From Tomocerus qinae (lineage: Eukaryota > Arthropoda > Collembola > Entomobryomorpha > Tomoceridae), in the NCBI GenBank assembly GCA_020055645.1, contig CM034550.1:21918880-21982879 (forward strand): a DNA stretch of 64,000 nucleotides, written 5' to 3'. The translations under genes and the position numbers were made by a program. Under the pieces are notes generated by a model, which was not told where the DNA came from, did not search any database, and worked only from the letters and a program-made list of their open reading frames with translations. This document shows, piece after piece, positions 54,101 to 61,528 of this stretch (position 1 is its first letter; every line of letters begins with the position of its first letter).

Positions 54101-57011
54101 CACAACGATAAGATAATGTTCAATTCCAGATTGCTTTATGACCATTTTAGTAAAGAAACCTGGTAATGATATAGCAAAAATTTGTTGATTACAAAACTTG
54201 TGTCTTACAAAAGTTGATTTTACAGGTACTTTTTGTTTTCTGCAAAACATTCATTACTTAAGTTTGTGAATCTAATGCAAATTATTTTCTTTGCTTTTTT
54301 GCAGTCATGAGACGGAAACAACGCAGTGGGACCATCCACACATGTCAGAACTTTTGAATTCTCTCACGGAGTATAATGAAGTACGCTTTTCTGCATATCG
54401 GACTGCGCTCAAACTACGGGCGGTACAAAAAGAAATTCGACGTAAGCACATTAATTATTTTCCAATTGCCACGTACAGTTTACACTTTTAATGAACGACC
54501 ACGCTAATACGAAATAGATGTAATTAGGCATGTATTTAATTTATTGATTACAGTGGATAGGCTTCCATTAAAAAGTGTGATTGATACTTTCGACTCATTG
54601 GGGCTTCGAGGTCATAATGATCGGTTGTTGGATGTGCCCGATATGATTTCCACTTTGAATACGTTGTATAATAACCCACAACAAAATTACGGTACCCTAT
54701 CATCAACATCGGGAAAAGGCGGAGCCGCAGCCCAACAAAAAGCAGAAGCCCCCATTAATATCCCATTTGTCACGGACATGGCGTTGAATTGGCTCTTGAA
54801 TGTTTTCGATAGCCAAAGAACAGGACAGATTCGTAATCTCTCTTTCAAAATTGGCATTGTACTTCTCTGTAAAGGGCCAATGGAAGACAAATTTCGATGT
54901 AAGCAATTTGCACTGCTTTTTTGATTACAATATGATTATTTATTAGAATTCTTTAAACAATTGTTTGCATTTTTTCTAGATCTATTTCGTTTAGTAGCGG
55001 ATATGACTAAGCAAGTTGATCAAAGAAAACTTGGTCTCTTGCTTCATGACTGTATGCAGGTAAATTCAGAACCTCCATTTTCTTTCTATTAAATGAATTG
55101 TTTCTCTAAATTCTCTAAATATGCAATTTTATGTAAATATAGATTCCAAGGCAGTTGGGCGAAGTTGCTGCGTTCGGCGGCTCAAATATTGAGCCATCAG
55201 TACGCAGTTGCTTTGAGAAAGCTGGGAAAGATAAAGTGACCATCGAAGTAATGATATATCTTCATTTTCGTAGTTTTAAAATATTTTAATTCAGCAAAGT
55301 TACTAATTATGTTTTTTGACTTATACCAAGGCTGCCAATTTTCTGGAATGGGTCAAGCAAGAACCTCAAAGTTTAGTTTGGCTTCCAGTTTTACATAGAA
55401 TTGCTGCTGCGGAGGGTGCCAGACATCAAGCGAAGTGTAATGTTTGTAAACAAGTCCCTATTTTAGGTCTTAGGTAAAACATTTAAATAAATTGTTTTTT
55501 TCCCAAATCAAAAAGATTATCTTTGACTAGATGCAATTTGTTGAAATGATGGTAAGAGATGTTTATTTCTATTGTTTACCAGGTATCGGTGCTTAAAATG
55601 TTTTAATTTCGACATGTGTCAGAAGTGTTTCTTTAGTGGTAAGAAAGCGAAAAATCACAAACTAACGCATCCCATGCAAGAGTATTGTACAGAGGTAAGA
55701 TTCGAATTGCAAAATACAACCGATCATATTTTTTAACTTTACATATTTTGGCATGTGTGTTAATTTATTTTTAAAAATTTAGTCAACCTCGGGAGAAGAT
55801 GTTCGGGACTTTACACGGGCACTTAAAAATCGTTTTAAATCTAAAAGATCATTACAAAAGCATCGTAAATTGGGTTACCTGCCTGTGCAAACAGTACTGG
55901 AAGGGGATATGTTAGAATCCCCTGCCCCATCCCCACAACATTCCTTATCACCAGATATCCACTCCCGAGTTGACACTTATGCAACTCGCTTAGCGGATGT
56001 TGAGATCCGAAATAGAAGTAATTCCACACCCGACTCGTAAGTTACTAAATAATTTTTTCATTACTATATTTGTCTCCATTTTGCCAAAACTGATTCAAAA
56101 ATGACAATTCAGGGAGGACGAACATAGTCTCATAGCTCAATATTGCCAATCGCTGACAAGAGGCGATGGAGTGATTCCACGAAGTCCGATACAAATTGTG
56201 GCAGCAATAGATGCTGAGCAATCGGAGCAGCTCGAAGCAGTAATACGGGCATTAGAAGAGGAAAATGCGACCTTGCAAGCAGAGTACGATCGTCTGAAAT
56301 GTAAAACACAAAACAACGGTCACACAACAACTCCTTCAGACGATCCTAATTTTGAAAAAACGAACGGAGGGGGGCCAGGTGCTAACAATGGGACCTCCAC
56401 CACTGGAAGCGGTCGAAATATTTTCTCTTCAATAGATTCCAACGAAAACAACATATTAGCTGAGGCGAGATTGCTGCGACAACATAAAGGACGACTCGAA
56501 GCAAGAATGCAGATTTTAGAGGATCACAATAGACAGTTAGAAGCACAATTACAGCGATTGAGACAATTACTAGATGAGCCGAAGCCAAATTCTCCGTCTA
56601 AGACTGGAACACTTCAAAGTAAATCGGTTGTGGCTGCAGAGCTCGCAATGGACTCTCCACTGCCTCAAAGAGCTAATGGTCATTTTGATACACCTGGTGG
56701 TCAGTATTCTCCTATTTATCGAACATCGGTGAAATAAATATAGAATTTACGCTAACATAACATAACTGTGGGATATTGTAGGGGGACAATGGCACCAATC
56801 GAATGCACAATACCTAGACGATGCCCGACCACCTCCTCCTACACCCGGTTATGTTGCTGCGACGGCTAGTGTTGAAGATCTTCTTCATCGAGCTGGAGAT
56901 TTAGGAAAGGCCGTTGGAGATCTCGTCAACGTCATGACAGACGATGAACATGAAGACTCTCCGGAGCAAGATTTCATTCAAAGACCTAATTACGATCGAC
57001 CGAATCATTAA
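2915..57011 (+). CDS. Dys: Dystrophin gene, 5'-partial (gene-level entry, introns included)
   Basis: Dystrophin links cortical actin to the dystroglycan/syntrophin/dystrobrevin complex at the plasma membrane. Exons for the long isoform are 2915-3126, 3770-3924 and 4191-4386, then 50603-50775, 50876-51020, 51091-51214, 52999-53165, 53241-53369, 53494-53798, 54305-54441, 54554-54898, 54980-55059, 55143-55247, 55331-55473, 55583-55694, 55783-56036, 56113-56699 and 56782-57011. Every junction is GT/AG and the frame is kept throughout. Domain order is spectrin repeats, WW, EF-hand region, ZZ finger, paired coiled coils and C-terminal tail, which is the dystrophin/utrophin order. Dystrobrevin is excluded because it lacks a WW domain and spectrin repeats. 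The actin-binding N-terminus must lie left of the window. The common part from 50603 to the stop is 1011 residues. Two extra long exons in the giant intron suggest internal promoters, as known for Drosophila and vertebrate dystrophins. Confidence 0.96.
3770..3924 (+). CDS. Dys: Dys exon, spectrin-repeat helices B and C
   Basis: The acceptor is atattgcag|acg and the donor is atag|gtaagt. The exon starts in phase 0 and ends in phase 2. It encodes helix B ([16 protein letters not shown]) and the start of helix C ([16 protein letters not shown]), which continue the repeat opened in the previous exon. It has no start codon and no in-frame stop. Confidence 0.87.
4191..4386 (+). CDS. Dys: Dys exon, spectrin-repeat junction before the giant intron
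   Basis: The acceptor is gattttag|tgt and the donor is ctcaag|gtaagc. One base completes the previous codon and the end is phase 0. It finishes helix C ([13 protein letters not shown]) and opens the next helix A ([15 protein letters not shown]), then a short loop to NTLQKLK. The next compatible exon is at 50603, about 46 kb downstream, where the repeat resumes with [10 protein letters not shown]. Confidence 0.88.
4387..5049. other. Start of the giant Dys intron
   Basis: This intron sequence follows the donor at 4387 and runs to the mobile element. Its last nine bases, CTGTTTTAA at 5041-5049, are the left copy of that element's target duplication. The 11-mer ACTGATTTGCA at 4970-4980 also matches the start of the element at 5050-5060, which may be chance. 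Confidence 0.6.
5436..5542 (-). repeat. Fold-back core module, left copy (inverted)
   Basis: The module is bounded by GTCACTATTT at the left and AAATAGTGAC at the right. It contains CTAACCTAACCTAAT near one end and TTAGGTTAGGT near the other, which are inverted telomere-like TTAGG words. It is the reverse complement of the copy at about 5552-5655 and of the copy in the nonA intron at 62073-62180. Confidence 0.8.
5552..5655 (+). repeat. Fold-back core module, right copy
   Basis: The order is a CTTCTTTTTTGACCTAACCT start, an ATTGAAACAACC body, a TTAGGTTAGGTTAG word and an AAATAGTGACGGGTGG end. It has the same orientation as the module at 62073-62180 and differs from it by scattered substitutions. 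The left boundary is less sharp than in the other copies because the GTCACT start is replaced. Confidence 0.75.
5681..5837. repeat. G-rich minisatellite inside the fold-back element
   Basis: About ten imperfect tandem copies of a unit of about 15 bp of the type GGGGTTCGGGGTCCA lie between the core module and the right arm. The open frame through it is only the repeat translated (VRGPGVRG-type) and is not a gene. Confidence 0.85.
5871..6030. repeat. 21-bp AT-rich tandem repeat
   Basis: About seven copies of a unit containing ATGATTTGGGATTTATT run into the right arm of the fold-back element. The left arm holds only about two matching units (near 5381-5420), so the array has expanded on one side only. 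Confidence 0.8.
6376..8391. other. Giant Dys intron, no gene seen
   Basis: This AT-rich sequence has only short open frames lacking homology I can recognise. No RNA gene was identified. Confidence 0.55.
8401..8737. mobile_element. Short inverted-repeat element (MITE-like), 337 bp
   Basis: Terminal inverted repeats of 65 bases (8401-8465 and 8673-8737) align without gaps, with about 6 mismatches, all in the outer 19 bases. The inner 46 bases are identical. A perfect 9-bp duplication, ATTTTAGAT, flanks it at 8392-8400 and 8738-8746. The arms contain repeated CTCCTAAA words, and the central 207 bp have no coding capacity. It is a non-autonomous DNA transposon. The duplication length matches the two larger fold-back elements in the window, but its ends differ from theirs. 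Confidence 0.82.
8747..12103. other. Giant Dys intron and region upstream of the alternative first exon
   Basis: No convincing coding sequence is visible. The last several hundred bases should include the promoter and 5' untranslated region of the isoform starting at 12161. I see no TATA box or initiator strong enough to name a transcription start. Confidence 0.5.
12161..13297 (+). CDS. Dys: Dys alternative first coding exon (short-isoform N-terminus)
   Basis: The ATG at 12161 is the first in its frame, and an in-frame TGA lies upstream at 12104. The frame is open for 379 codons to the donor gttaag|gtattt and ends in phase 0. It therefore joins in frame to the exon at 50603, giving a 1390-residue protein. 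Most of the exon encodes low-complexity, Ser- and Asn-rich sequence with basic patches (RRSRRSS) and a run of Ser near residue 200, so it is probably disordered. The last 20 residues ([16 protein letters not shown]) look like an amphipathic helix. That helix would continue into [10 protein letters not shown] of the next exon and complete a spectrin-repeat helix A. Drosophila Dys has large isoform-specific first exons, so this arrangement is expected, but I recognise no domain here. Confidence 0.8.
14561..14593. repeat. Perfect 13-bp hairpin
   Basis: TTCATGCTGAATT is followed by a 7-base loop and its exact reverse complement. The stem is too short for a typical microRNA precursor. It may be chance or a small regulatory palindrome. 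Confidence 0.6.
17132..17161. repeat. (GAT)n microsatellite
   Basis: This is a short imperfect GAT trinucleotide run in intron sequence, interrupted by GGT. Confidence 0.8.
19300..19540. repeat. Degenerate GTAAAGT / GTAATGT low-complexity tract
   Basis: Repeated short words (AAGTAAAGT, AGTGAAGTAAAG, then TTATGTAATGTGATGTAATG) fill this stretch without a fixed period. It looks like a decayed simple repeat. The minus-strand open frame through it reflects the repeat and is not a gene. Confidence 0.6.
34361..34380. repeat. (GATA)n microsatellite
   Basis: This is a short run of GATA tetranucleotides in intron sequence. Confidence 0.8.
36001..36187. repeat. Near-perfect direct repeat pair, about 50 bp each
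   Basis: Positions 36001-36055 and 36136-36187 share ATTTATC, then ATCAATATAAATACATTC and on to ATTTGTTGA, differing by a three-base indel. About 80 bp separate the copies. It could be a local tandem duplication or paired ends of a small mobile element; no longer similarity is visible outside the copies. Confidence 0.85.
49145..50356 (+). CDS. Dys: Candidate Dys alternative exon with unresolved start
   Basis: This frame is open for 404 codons after a TGA at 49142, in sequence visibly more GC-rich than the surrounding intron. It ends at gaagag|gtttca in phase 0, so it can join the exon at 50603 in frame. The encoded sequence is rich in Pro, Ser, Thr and Tyr up to about 50100, then mixed basic sequence ending [12 protein letters not shown]. 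No ATG occurs in this frame before the final residues. Either an upstream exon splices in (a good acceptor, catttccag, ends at 49399 in phase 0), or translation starts at the ATG at 49141 in the neighbouring frame and a one-base shift follows. A perfect GC hairpin at 49174-49196 sits exactly where such a shift would be needed. I recognise no domain; placement in Dys rests on position, strand and splice phase. Confidence 0.5.
49174..49196. repeat. Perfect 10-bp GC hairpin with 3-base loop
   Basis: AGGGAGGGGG, loop TCT, then the exact reverse complement. It lies 33 bases after the ATG at 49141. Such a structure can cause base-count errors in sequencing or influence translation. Confidence 0.9.
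50603..50775 (+). CDS. Dys: Dys exon, first exon common to all isoforms
   Basis: The acceptor is gatatag|gaatta and the donor is ataag|gtacac. It starts in phase 0 and ends in phase 2. Spectrin-repeat helices are clear: [13 protein letters not shown], then a Gly/Ser loop, then [16 protein letters not shown] with the conserved tryptophan. Three upstream exons (ends 4386, 13297 and 50356) all finish in the phase it accepts. Confidence 0.92.
50876..51020 (+). CDS. Dys: Dys exon, spectrin repeat
   Basis: The acceptor is gtttatag|gaatcg and the donor is caaatt|gtatga. It encodes the repeat linker and helix A ([19 protein letters not shown]) with the two tryptophans usual for spectrin repeats. It continues to [12 protein letters not shown] and ends in phase 0. 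Confidence 0.92.
51091..51214 (+). CDS. Dys: Dys exon, spectrin repeat helix B
   Basis: The acceptor is ctatttag|gatgat and the donor is gaag|gtaatt. It encodes [18 protein letters not shown], a typical helix B, and ends in phase 1. The next compatible exon is at 52999, about 1.8 kb away. No further coding exon is evident in that intron. Confidence 0.9.
51215..52998. other. Dys intron, about 1.8 kb
   Basis: No exon or RNA gene is visible. Short open frames at 51494-51760 and 51850-52110 lack splice sites and protein-like features. Confidence 0.6.
52999..53165 (+). CDS. Dys: Dys exon, spectrin repeat
   Basis: The acceptor is aatttcag|ccgtaa and the donor is tcacg|gtaagt. It encodes [20 protein letters not shown] and ends with [10 protein letters not shown]. 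The regular spacing fits helices B and C plus the following linker. It ends in phase 0. Confidence 0.92.
53241..53369 (+). CDS. Dys: Dys exon, last spectrin repeat, first half
   Basis: The acceptor is aatttcag|cggatg and the donor is ctcaaa|gtatgc; both ends are phase 0. It encodes [20 protein letters not shown] and [20 protein letters not shown]. The pattern parallels the human segment just before the WW domain. Confidence 0.92.
53494..53798 (+). CDS. Dys: Dys exon, end of spectrin rod and first half of WW domain
   Basis: The acceptor is ttattgcag|acattc and the donor is catcaa|gtgagt. It finishes the last spectrin repeat ([20 protein letters not shown] and [20 protein letters not shown]). 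A Ser/Pro linker follows, then the WW domain opens with [15 protein letters not shown]. The first WW tryptophan is about residue 713 of the 12161-initiated isoform. The WW and EF-hand unit binds the PPxY motif of beta-dystroglycan in known dystrophins. Confidence 0.96.
54305..54441 (+). CDS. Dys: Dys exon, second half of WW domain and linker to EF hands
   Basis: The acceptor is tttttgcag|tcatga and the donor is ttcgac|gtaagc. It completes the split Asn codon and encodes [13 protein letters not shown], the second half of the WW motif (second Trp about residue 735), followed by [18 protein letters not shown]. This linker is nearly invariant among dystrophins and is the strongest single identifier of the gene. 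Confidence 0.97.
54554..54898 (+). CDS. Dys: Dys exon, EF-hand region 1
   Basis: The acceptor is gattacag|tggata and the donor is tcgat|gtaagc. It encodes the first degenerate EF-hand module, with [20 protein letters not shown] and [13 protein letters not shown] matching the conserved dystrophin sequence. A Gly/Ala/Gln-rich insert ([17 protein letters not shown]) sits between helices where vertebrate dystrophin is shorter. Confidence 0.96.
54980..55059 (+). CDS. Dys: Dys exon, EF-hand region
   Basis: The acceptor is tttctag|atctat and the donor is atgcag|gtaaat. It encodes [17 protein letters not shown] and [10 protein letters not shown], conserved across dystrophins. It ends in phase 0. Confidence 0.96.
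55143..55247 (+). CDS. Dys: Dys exon, EF-hand region 2
   Basis: The acceptor is aatatag|attcca and the donor is tcgaa|gtaatg; both ends are phase 0. It encodes [20 protein letters not shown] followed by RSCFEKAGK, almost identical in pattern to vertebrate dystrophin. Confidence 0.97.
55331..55473 (+). CDS. Dys: Dys exon, end of EF-hand region and start of ZZ finger
   Basis: The acceptor is taccaag|gctgcc and the donor is cttag|gtaaaa. It encodes [20 protein letters not shown], then [17 protein letters not shown]. The CNVC pair supplies the first two zinc ligands of the ZZ finger (about residues 985 and 988). It ends in phase 2. Confidence 0.97.
55583..55694 (+). CDS. Dys: Dys exon, ZZ zinc finger
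   Basis: The acceptor is tttaccag|gtatcg and the donor is cagag|gtaaga. It encodes [18 protein letters not shown], then [18 protein letters not shown]. With CNVC from the previous exon it has four Cys pairs or partners (CxxC, CLKC, CQKC) plus the His pair of a full ZZ finger. Vertebrate dystrophin, as I recall it, has SLKH in place of CLKC. The ZZ finger helps bind beta-dystroglycan. Confidence 0.97.
55783..56036 (+). CDS. Dys: Dys exon, segment after ZZ finger
   Basis: The acceptor is aaatttag|tcaacc and the donor is gactc|gtaagt. It encodes [20 protein letters not shown] and [18 protein letters not shown], diagnostic of dystrophin. A Pro/Ser linker follows, then a helix ([15 protein letters not shown]) in the region that binds syntrophin in vertebrates. 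It ends in phase 2. Confidence 0.96.
56113..56699 (+). CDS. Dys: Dys exon, paired coiled coils
   Basis: The acceptor is gacaattcag|ggagga and the donor is cctggtg|gtcagt. It encodes a first coiled coil (about residues 1150-1181, [20 protein letters not shown]), a Gly/Asn/Thr-rich linker, and a second coiled coil (1232-1274). The second contains [20 protein letters not shown], nearly identical to vertebrate dystrophin. These helices bind dystrobrevin in known orthologues. It ends in phase 1, matching the last exon. If not spliced, the frame continues to a stop at 56735. Confidence 0.95.
56700..56781 (+). other. Dys: Last Dys intron, 82 bp, with possible retained alternative C-terminus
   Basis: The intron runs from g|gtcagt to ttgtag|gggg. 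When retained, the frame adds about twelve residues ending YRTSVK and stops at 56735-56737. When spliced, the protein gains a 76-residue tail. Alternative C-termini by 3'-exon choice are known in vertebrate dystrophin; here it is inference from the open frame. Confidence 0.55.
56782..57011 (+). CDS. Dys: Dys last coding exon
   Basis: The first two bases complete a Gly codon and the frame runs to TAA at 57009-57011. It encodes a Pro-rich stretch ([12 protein letters not shown]) and a helix ([18 protein letters not shown]) ending in an acidic tail. An open frame on the opposite strand overlaps its end but is not supported. Confidence 0.88.
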
Positions 57012-60000
57012 CAAATTATGTATTACTAAAATAATTTGTACCATTATTTCCTCCACCGTATCTTCAGAACAAACCAGACCGAAACAATAGAGATTGTCTC
57101 CAGTTACTATCATCCGTATTCTTAGAACTTTAATTTCTTTACGTTTGTCTATAGATTGTTTTAGCTTTTCGAGTTTCTTCTGATTCCTCTTCCGTTTTGA
57201 TGTTGTCACACTCATTTATTCGTGTTCGTCGCTGTCATAAGTTGATATGACTTTATTTTTGTTTTTACTATTTTATTTTCACTGAGTGAATAGGAAAGAA
57301 TTAGTTATATTTATTATAGACCTTACTGACAATATGATTTAACTACAGTAGTGCAGTACAATTTATTTTCGAGTTGTTTCCAGTGACAGAAAAGTAAATT
57401 AGATATTATAGATTTACCAACTGCCAAATGTCCTGATTCCTCTTTGTCGTAGACGTATTCAACTGTTATTGATAGTACTTTAGTACTTACTACTATACAT
57501 ACAAGCTTTACTATTATTTACTATGATACATTTTAAGATGGTGTCATTGTATCTTTATTTCACTTAATATAAAATGTGTTCAGCCCAAGTACGTAGAACA
57601 ATGTTTGTCATTTAATAAGTATGTTTTGGTTTCTCTACTATTTATTTTGCAATATAATTTAGTTATTTCCGTTACTTACACTTACAACTTAAACTACCTT
57701 GCAATTGATACAGGTACTTTGCAATTTTACGTATTTTTACGCATACCTATAGGTAGACTAAGTACTTGAATACTTTAAGGACCCTATCCAGAGCACTTTT
57801 TATATTGTAATTTTAGCGAAAGCGAATTTAAAGTACAGAACGTAAACGTAAAGTGAGATTACTCAATGAATTAACATTATGACGTAATACATTATCTTTG
57901 TATTAAAAGATTAGAATGAGAGAAAAAGAATCAGTTGCAAATACCATATCATACAATTATATATCATGCATACAGAAATACAAATACATACCTAATATTG
58001 TGCCCACTTGCGGAAACAGCACATTAACCTTGACCGATTCGACTAACTCCATGCCACTTAAAGGTCAAGACACACAGGAATCTACTGACGTAGGTTTCCG
58101 GTAGTTCAGAAGGATTCTATTTTATTTCCAGTGTTTTTAATTGTTCTACTAGTAATATTTAGTACTTTCTGTCATTTTCGATGGACCATGCAGAGCCAGA
58201 CAGACCAATCCTAAAATGTTATCATTCTTACTACGATACTAAAATAGTTAATCGCAAACCTACTCTACTATTTCCTTAGTATTATTTACATTACACCATT
58301 TACATACACATTACAGTGAAGTACATACCGAAATAAATGCCTAATGTATAGAAGACAACAGGTAGATATTTTATTGGGAAGTAGAAAGTGTCCTTTAGGT
58401 AGGTTATAATATTATGTATCCTATCCTGTCTCCAATAAGGACTCGAAATGACAGACAAGTATTTACATGACGTAATTAGCGGTAGTCGGTAGTGTACCTT
58501 AGGATAGGGAACTGATTAATCATCATCAAATATCAAATGAACGTAAACTTCCGGTGACAGACATGAAATTTCTGGATTTCCTCGTGACTAAATCTATAAG
58601 GTATCTAGCTGTAGATCTACTATATTGTAAGCTAAAATGTGGACATGCTGTGTATGTAGACAAAACGAAAAAGCCAATTTTTATGCTTTTTTGCGGTTCG
58701 AGATGTATGTGTTGGAAAACCTAGTTTTTCGTATGGAAACGTATTTATTGTCGTGAACGTGCAGAGTGAGATGAAAATCATTATTATAATCCAAGAGTAT
58801 TGTTTTGCGTCAATTTCTTTTACAGGCCCTATAGTTTATCGGAAATGATTAACCTATTTTGAACATTTTTCTGCCCGTAATACTGAACTGGATCAACCTA
58901 GATACCAAAAATTATGTAGCATTAAAATAATTATTATCTTGTAAGTGTACTTTATGGTTGTCTATTTAAATTAAGTGTCAAGTCAAGCCATAATCCAGTT
59001 CGCCTTGAGATTTACTCTAATTGCATTTTGAAAGGCTATGTTTAAGAATTCTATTTACAAATTGTTACTTATTTGGGTAAATACTACTATTTTACTCTGC
59101 CGTTGTGTTGTGATGTGAGATTCATTTTTCCTAAGTAATACTTCTATTGCAAATTACTCTTATCTATGTGAACACATCTATATATACTACTGTTTAACGT
59201 ATTAAGTAGGTACTTTATGTTTAATAACGATACTGTTAATGAAAAGCGTGCGTACAGCTAATTCCTACCACTCTATGTTAATATCTGTGTAAGTACTAAG
59301 TACTAAATGTGTATTGTTACATATAAACATTATTAAAAAACCTAATTCCTACTTCTGCCATGTCAGGCAGAGTAAATATCAAAAAATCTGCAACATATTA
59401 CCATGTATACTAATCTATGTAAAAAGTATACTTATTGTTAATAAAATTACTAGAGGTAGACATAACGAAATGTATGTAGGTCATGTTAAATGTTATGTAT
59501 AAACGAAATAACCGAACTAAACAAAGCACTAAAATATTACTAGAACTAATAAGTGGAAATTAATGTTACTACTGAATTCTTATTGTTAGTTATGCTATAC
59601 AATAGTTATTAAGTAGGTAGACTTAATTATTAGGTAGCTAAGGTTTATGTAGATATGTAAACGAAACGTGGAAAATAAAACTGGAGTACTGCTGTCTTTA
59701 CCTAGTTTAGTAAAGCAAAATTACCATTGTAATTGTAAGTTAATGTAAATTGAGTGACATTAGGTAAAGCAGTCAAGTACAGTGGGTGTTGAATAAATAA
59801 AAGTAGACAAAAATAATGTTTTGACCCGAAATACATTTTTAACCATGCTTGTATCAGATTTGCATTGTTACTTACTATGTGGGTATACACCAAGTACATC
59901 TTTAAAATGTACGAATATAATTGATTTTGGTTTGATATTGACACGAAACCTTAATTTTATGTATTTTCAATTTACCAATTCATTTCATAAAGGTGTGAAA

Positions 60001-61356
60001 GTACATTTTCCTAAAGATCATTGGGCTGTACAAGAAATTAATAATATTTCCTAAAATAAACAAATGCATGGACTTTCATGAAAATTATGCATGCAGATTG
60101 CAATACAATGCACAACAATCCTAACAAAGCATTCCTATAATTTGCAAGTTTTCTTTAGAGGTAGAGACATGGCTTGCTTGGTCAATCACGTACACAGATG
60201 CAAGCACCACCATTTAGAAAGAAGAAGGACGAATCGCTTATGGAAATTGTGGCGACTGCTTCAGCGTGCCGATGCCGAGTGCTTCAGCATTCACTATTTC
60301 ATTCCATAGTCCACAAAGCCAAGTATAAAGTAAGCTACAAACCAACTGGCATGTAATAATAGTTGGAGTCTTCTTGGAGCTTTGCTGAGTTGTGTAGGTA
60401 GAGTGGAGAGAGTGGATGGAGAGTAGGTGCCTAAGAGAGGAGAGACAGCGGCGTTTATATGCATAAGCAGGCAAAGCAAGACAGTTTACTGAGAAATCTA
60501 AGAGAATTTTCAGTTCGAGTTTGGCGTTGCTTTTGTACAGGGAAGAAGTTGGAGAGCGAGTGGATGTGAATGGAACTAGGCAATGCTCGGTGTCTGTAGC
60601 ATTTTCAGCCAACAGCCAGCCATGTCATTGATTTATCATCTCGCTCCATAGAATCAAAAACTCAAGCATCCAGACACGACACAAATCCAACTTGTCACTT
60701 CTTGTGGGCTGCAGCATCCATTCCAATCCAAAATCGTCCAGAGGAGTTCGTCACTCGTTCCACAGTCATTACAAATTTAGGTATTTTTTACTCGTTTCAT
60801 CTTTTATATTCCATTTTTACTGGTACATTTTGTAATTTTGATTTTATTTGCTACGAAGAACTTATTTAATACTTACAACTCCAATTCCAAAGCAAGTACG
60901 AAGTATTGCGCATTGATTGACTCAGATTTGTGCTTAGTGTTTTTAGACTTAACTGGTCTCGATTTTATGACCCTTTGTTTCGATTACGATTGTTAATCAG
61001 CATTGACAATTGAGTTGTGAGTTTTCTGAATTCATTCCTGATTGAAGATACTTTACGTTCAGCATTACAAATAACATTTTTTAATAATAAATCTAATCTT
61101 AAAACTGGGGCGGTCGGGCTGTTTGGATGTTGGACGCAGTAATCACAAAACAAAAATAGATAATAATAAAATTGCAATTTCAATTAATTACAAGTTGTCG
61201 TAGGTCGATAGTTTCATTACTTTCATCATTCATTTCAACTCAATAGGTGATAGGTGTAAACATTCAATGTTGTAGTTGTAGTTGAGCGTTAATGCCGATT
61301 TTCGCTGTAAAAGGTTGAATTTGAGTAACTGATTATAAACATTTTACGAATTTTAG
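57012..61356. other. Dys 3' region and nonA 5' region, no gene supported
   Basis: The Dys 3' untranslated region starts here but its end is unclear; AATAAA words occur at 58332, 59674 and 59792. Positions 60365-60780 are less AT-rich, contain tatatgcata at about 60453 and an arthropod-type initiator TCAGTT at 60510, and end in a donor-like tttag|gtattt at 60780. They could be an untranslated first exon of nonA. That is inference. Confidence 0.45.
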
Positions 61357-61404
61357 CCAGATACTGGCAAAGGGATCATCATTGAAGTCAAAACTGAAGT
61401 CGCA

Positions 61405-61528
61405 ATGGCCCAGACTAAAACGGAGCCCAAAGTCATGGAAATTGACTTAACAAGGGATAGCGAAAGACAAGGCGGTGGCGGCGGTGGGAATAATAATAAT
61501 CGTGACCGTGGTCCAAAAAGAAAACGTG
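61405..61528 (+). CDS. nonA: nonA exon, N-terminus
   Basis: The ATG at 61405 is the first Met in frame. The frame is open upstream to a possible acceptor at 61355-61356 (aattttag|ccagat), so an upstream coding exon cannot be excluded. If the donor-like site at 60780 is the partner, an in-frame TAG would close the frame just before it and confirm this ATG. It encodes KTEPKVMEIDLTRDSERQ, a Gly/Asn run and a basic PKRKR patch (possible nuclear localisation signal). The donor is cgtg|gtataa, phase 1. Confidence 0.8.

Noticed and set aside
56901-57215. Lys-rich 104-codon frame antisense to the Dys stop (begins SVTTSKRKRNQKKLEKLKQS)
   Set aside because: A third of it overlaps the last Dys exon on the opposite strand and no splice signals or recognised domain support it; composition explains the lysines.
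58690-58710. GGTTCGA word suggesting a tRNA T-loop
   Set aside because: No acceptor stem, D-arm or anticodon arm can be folded around it.
60238-60612. 124-codon minus-strand frame
   Set aside because: No recognisable protein, and the region looks more like a + strand untranslated or promoter region of nonA.
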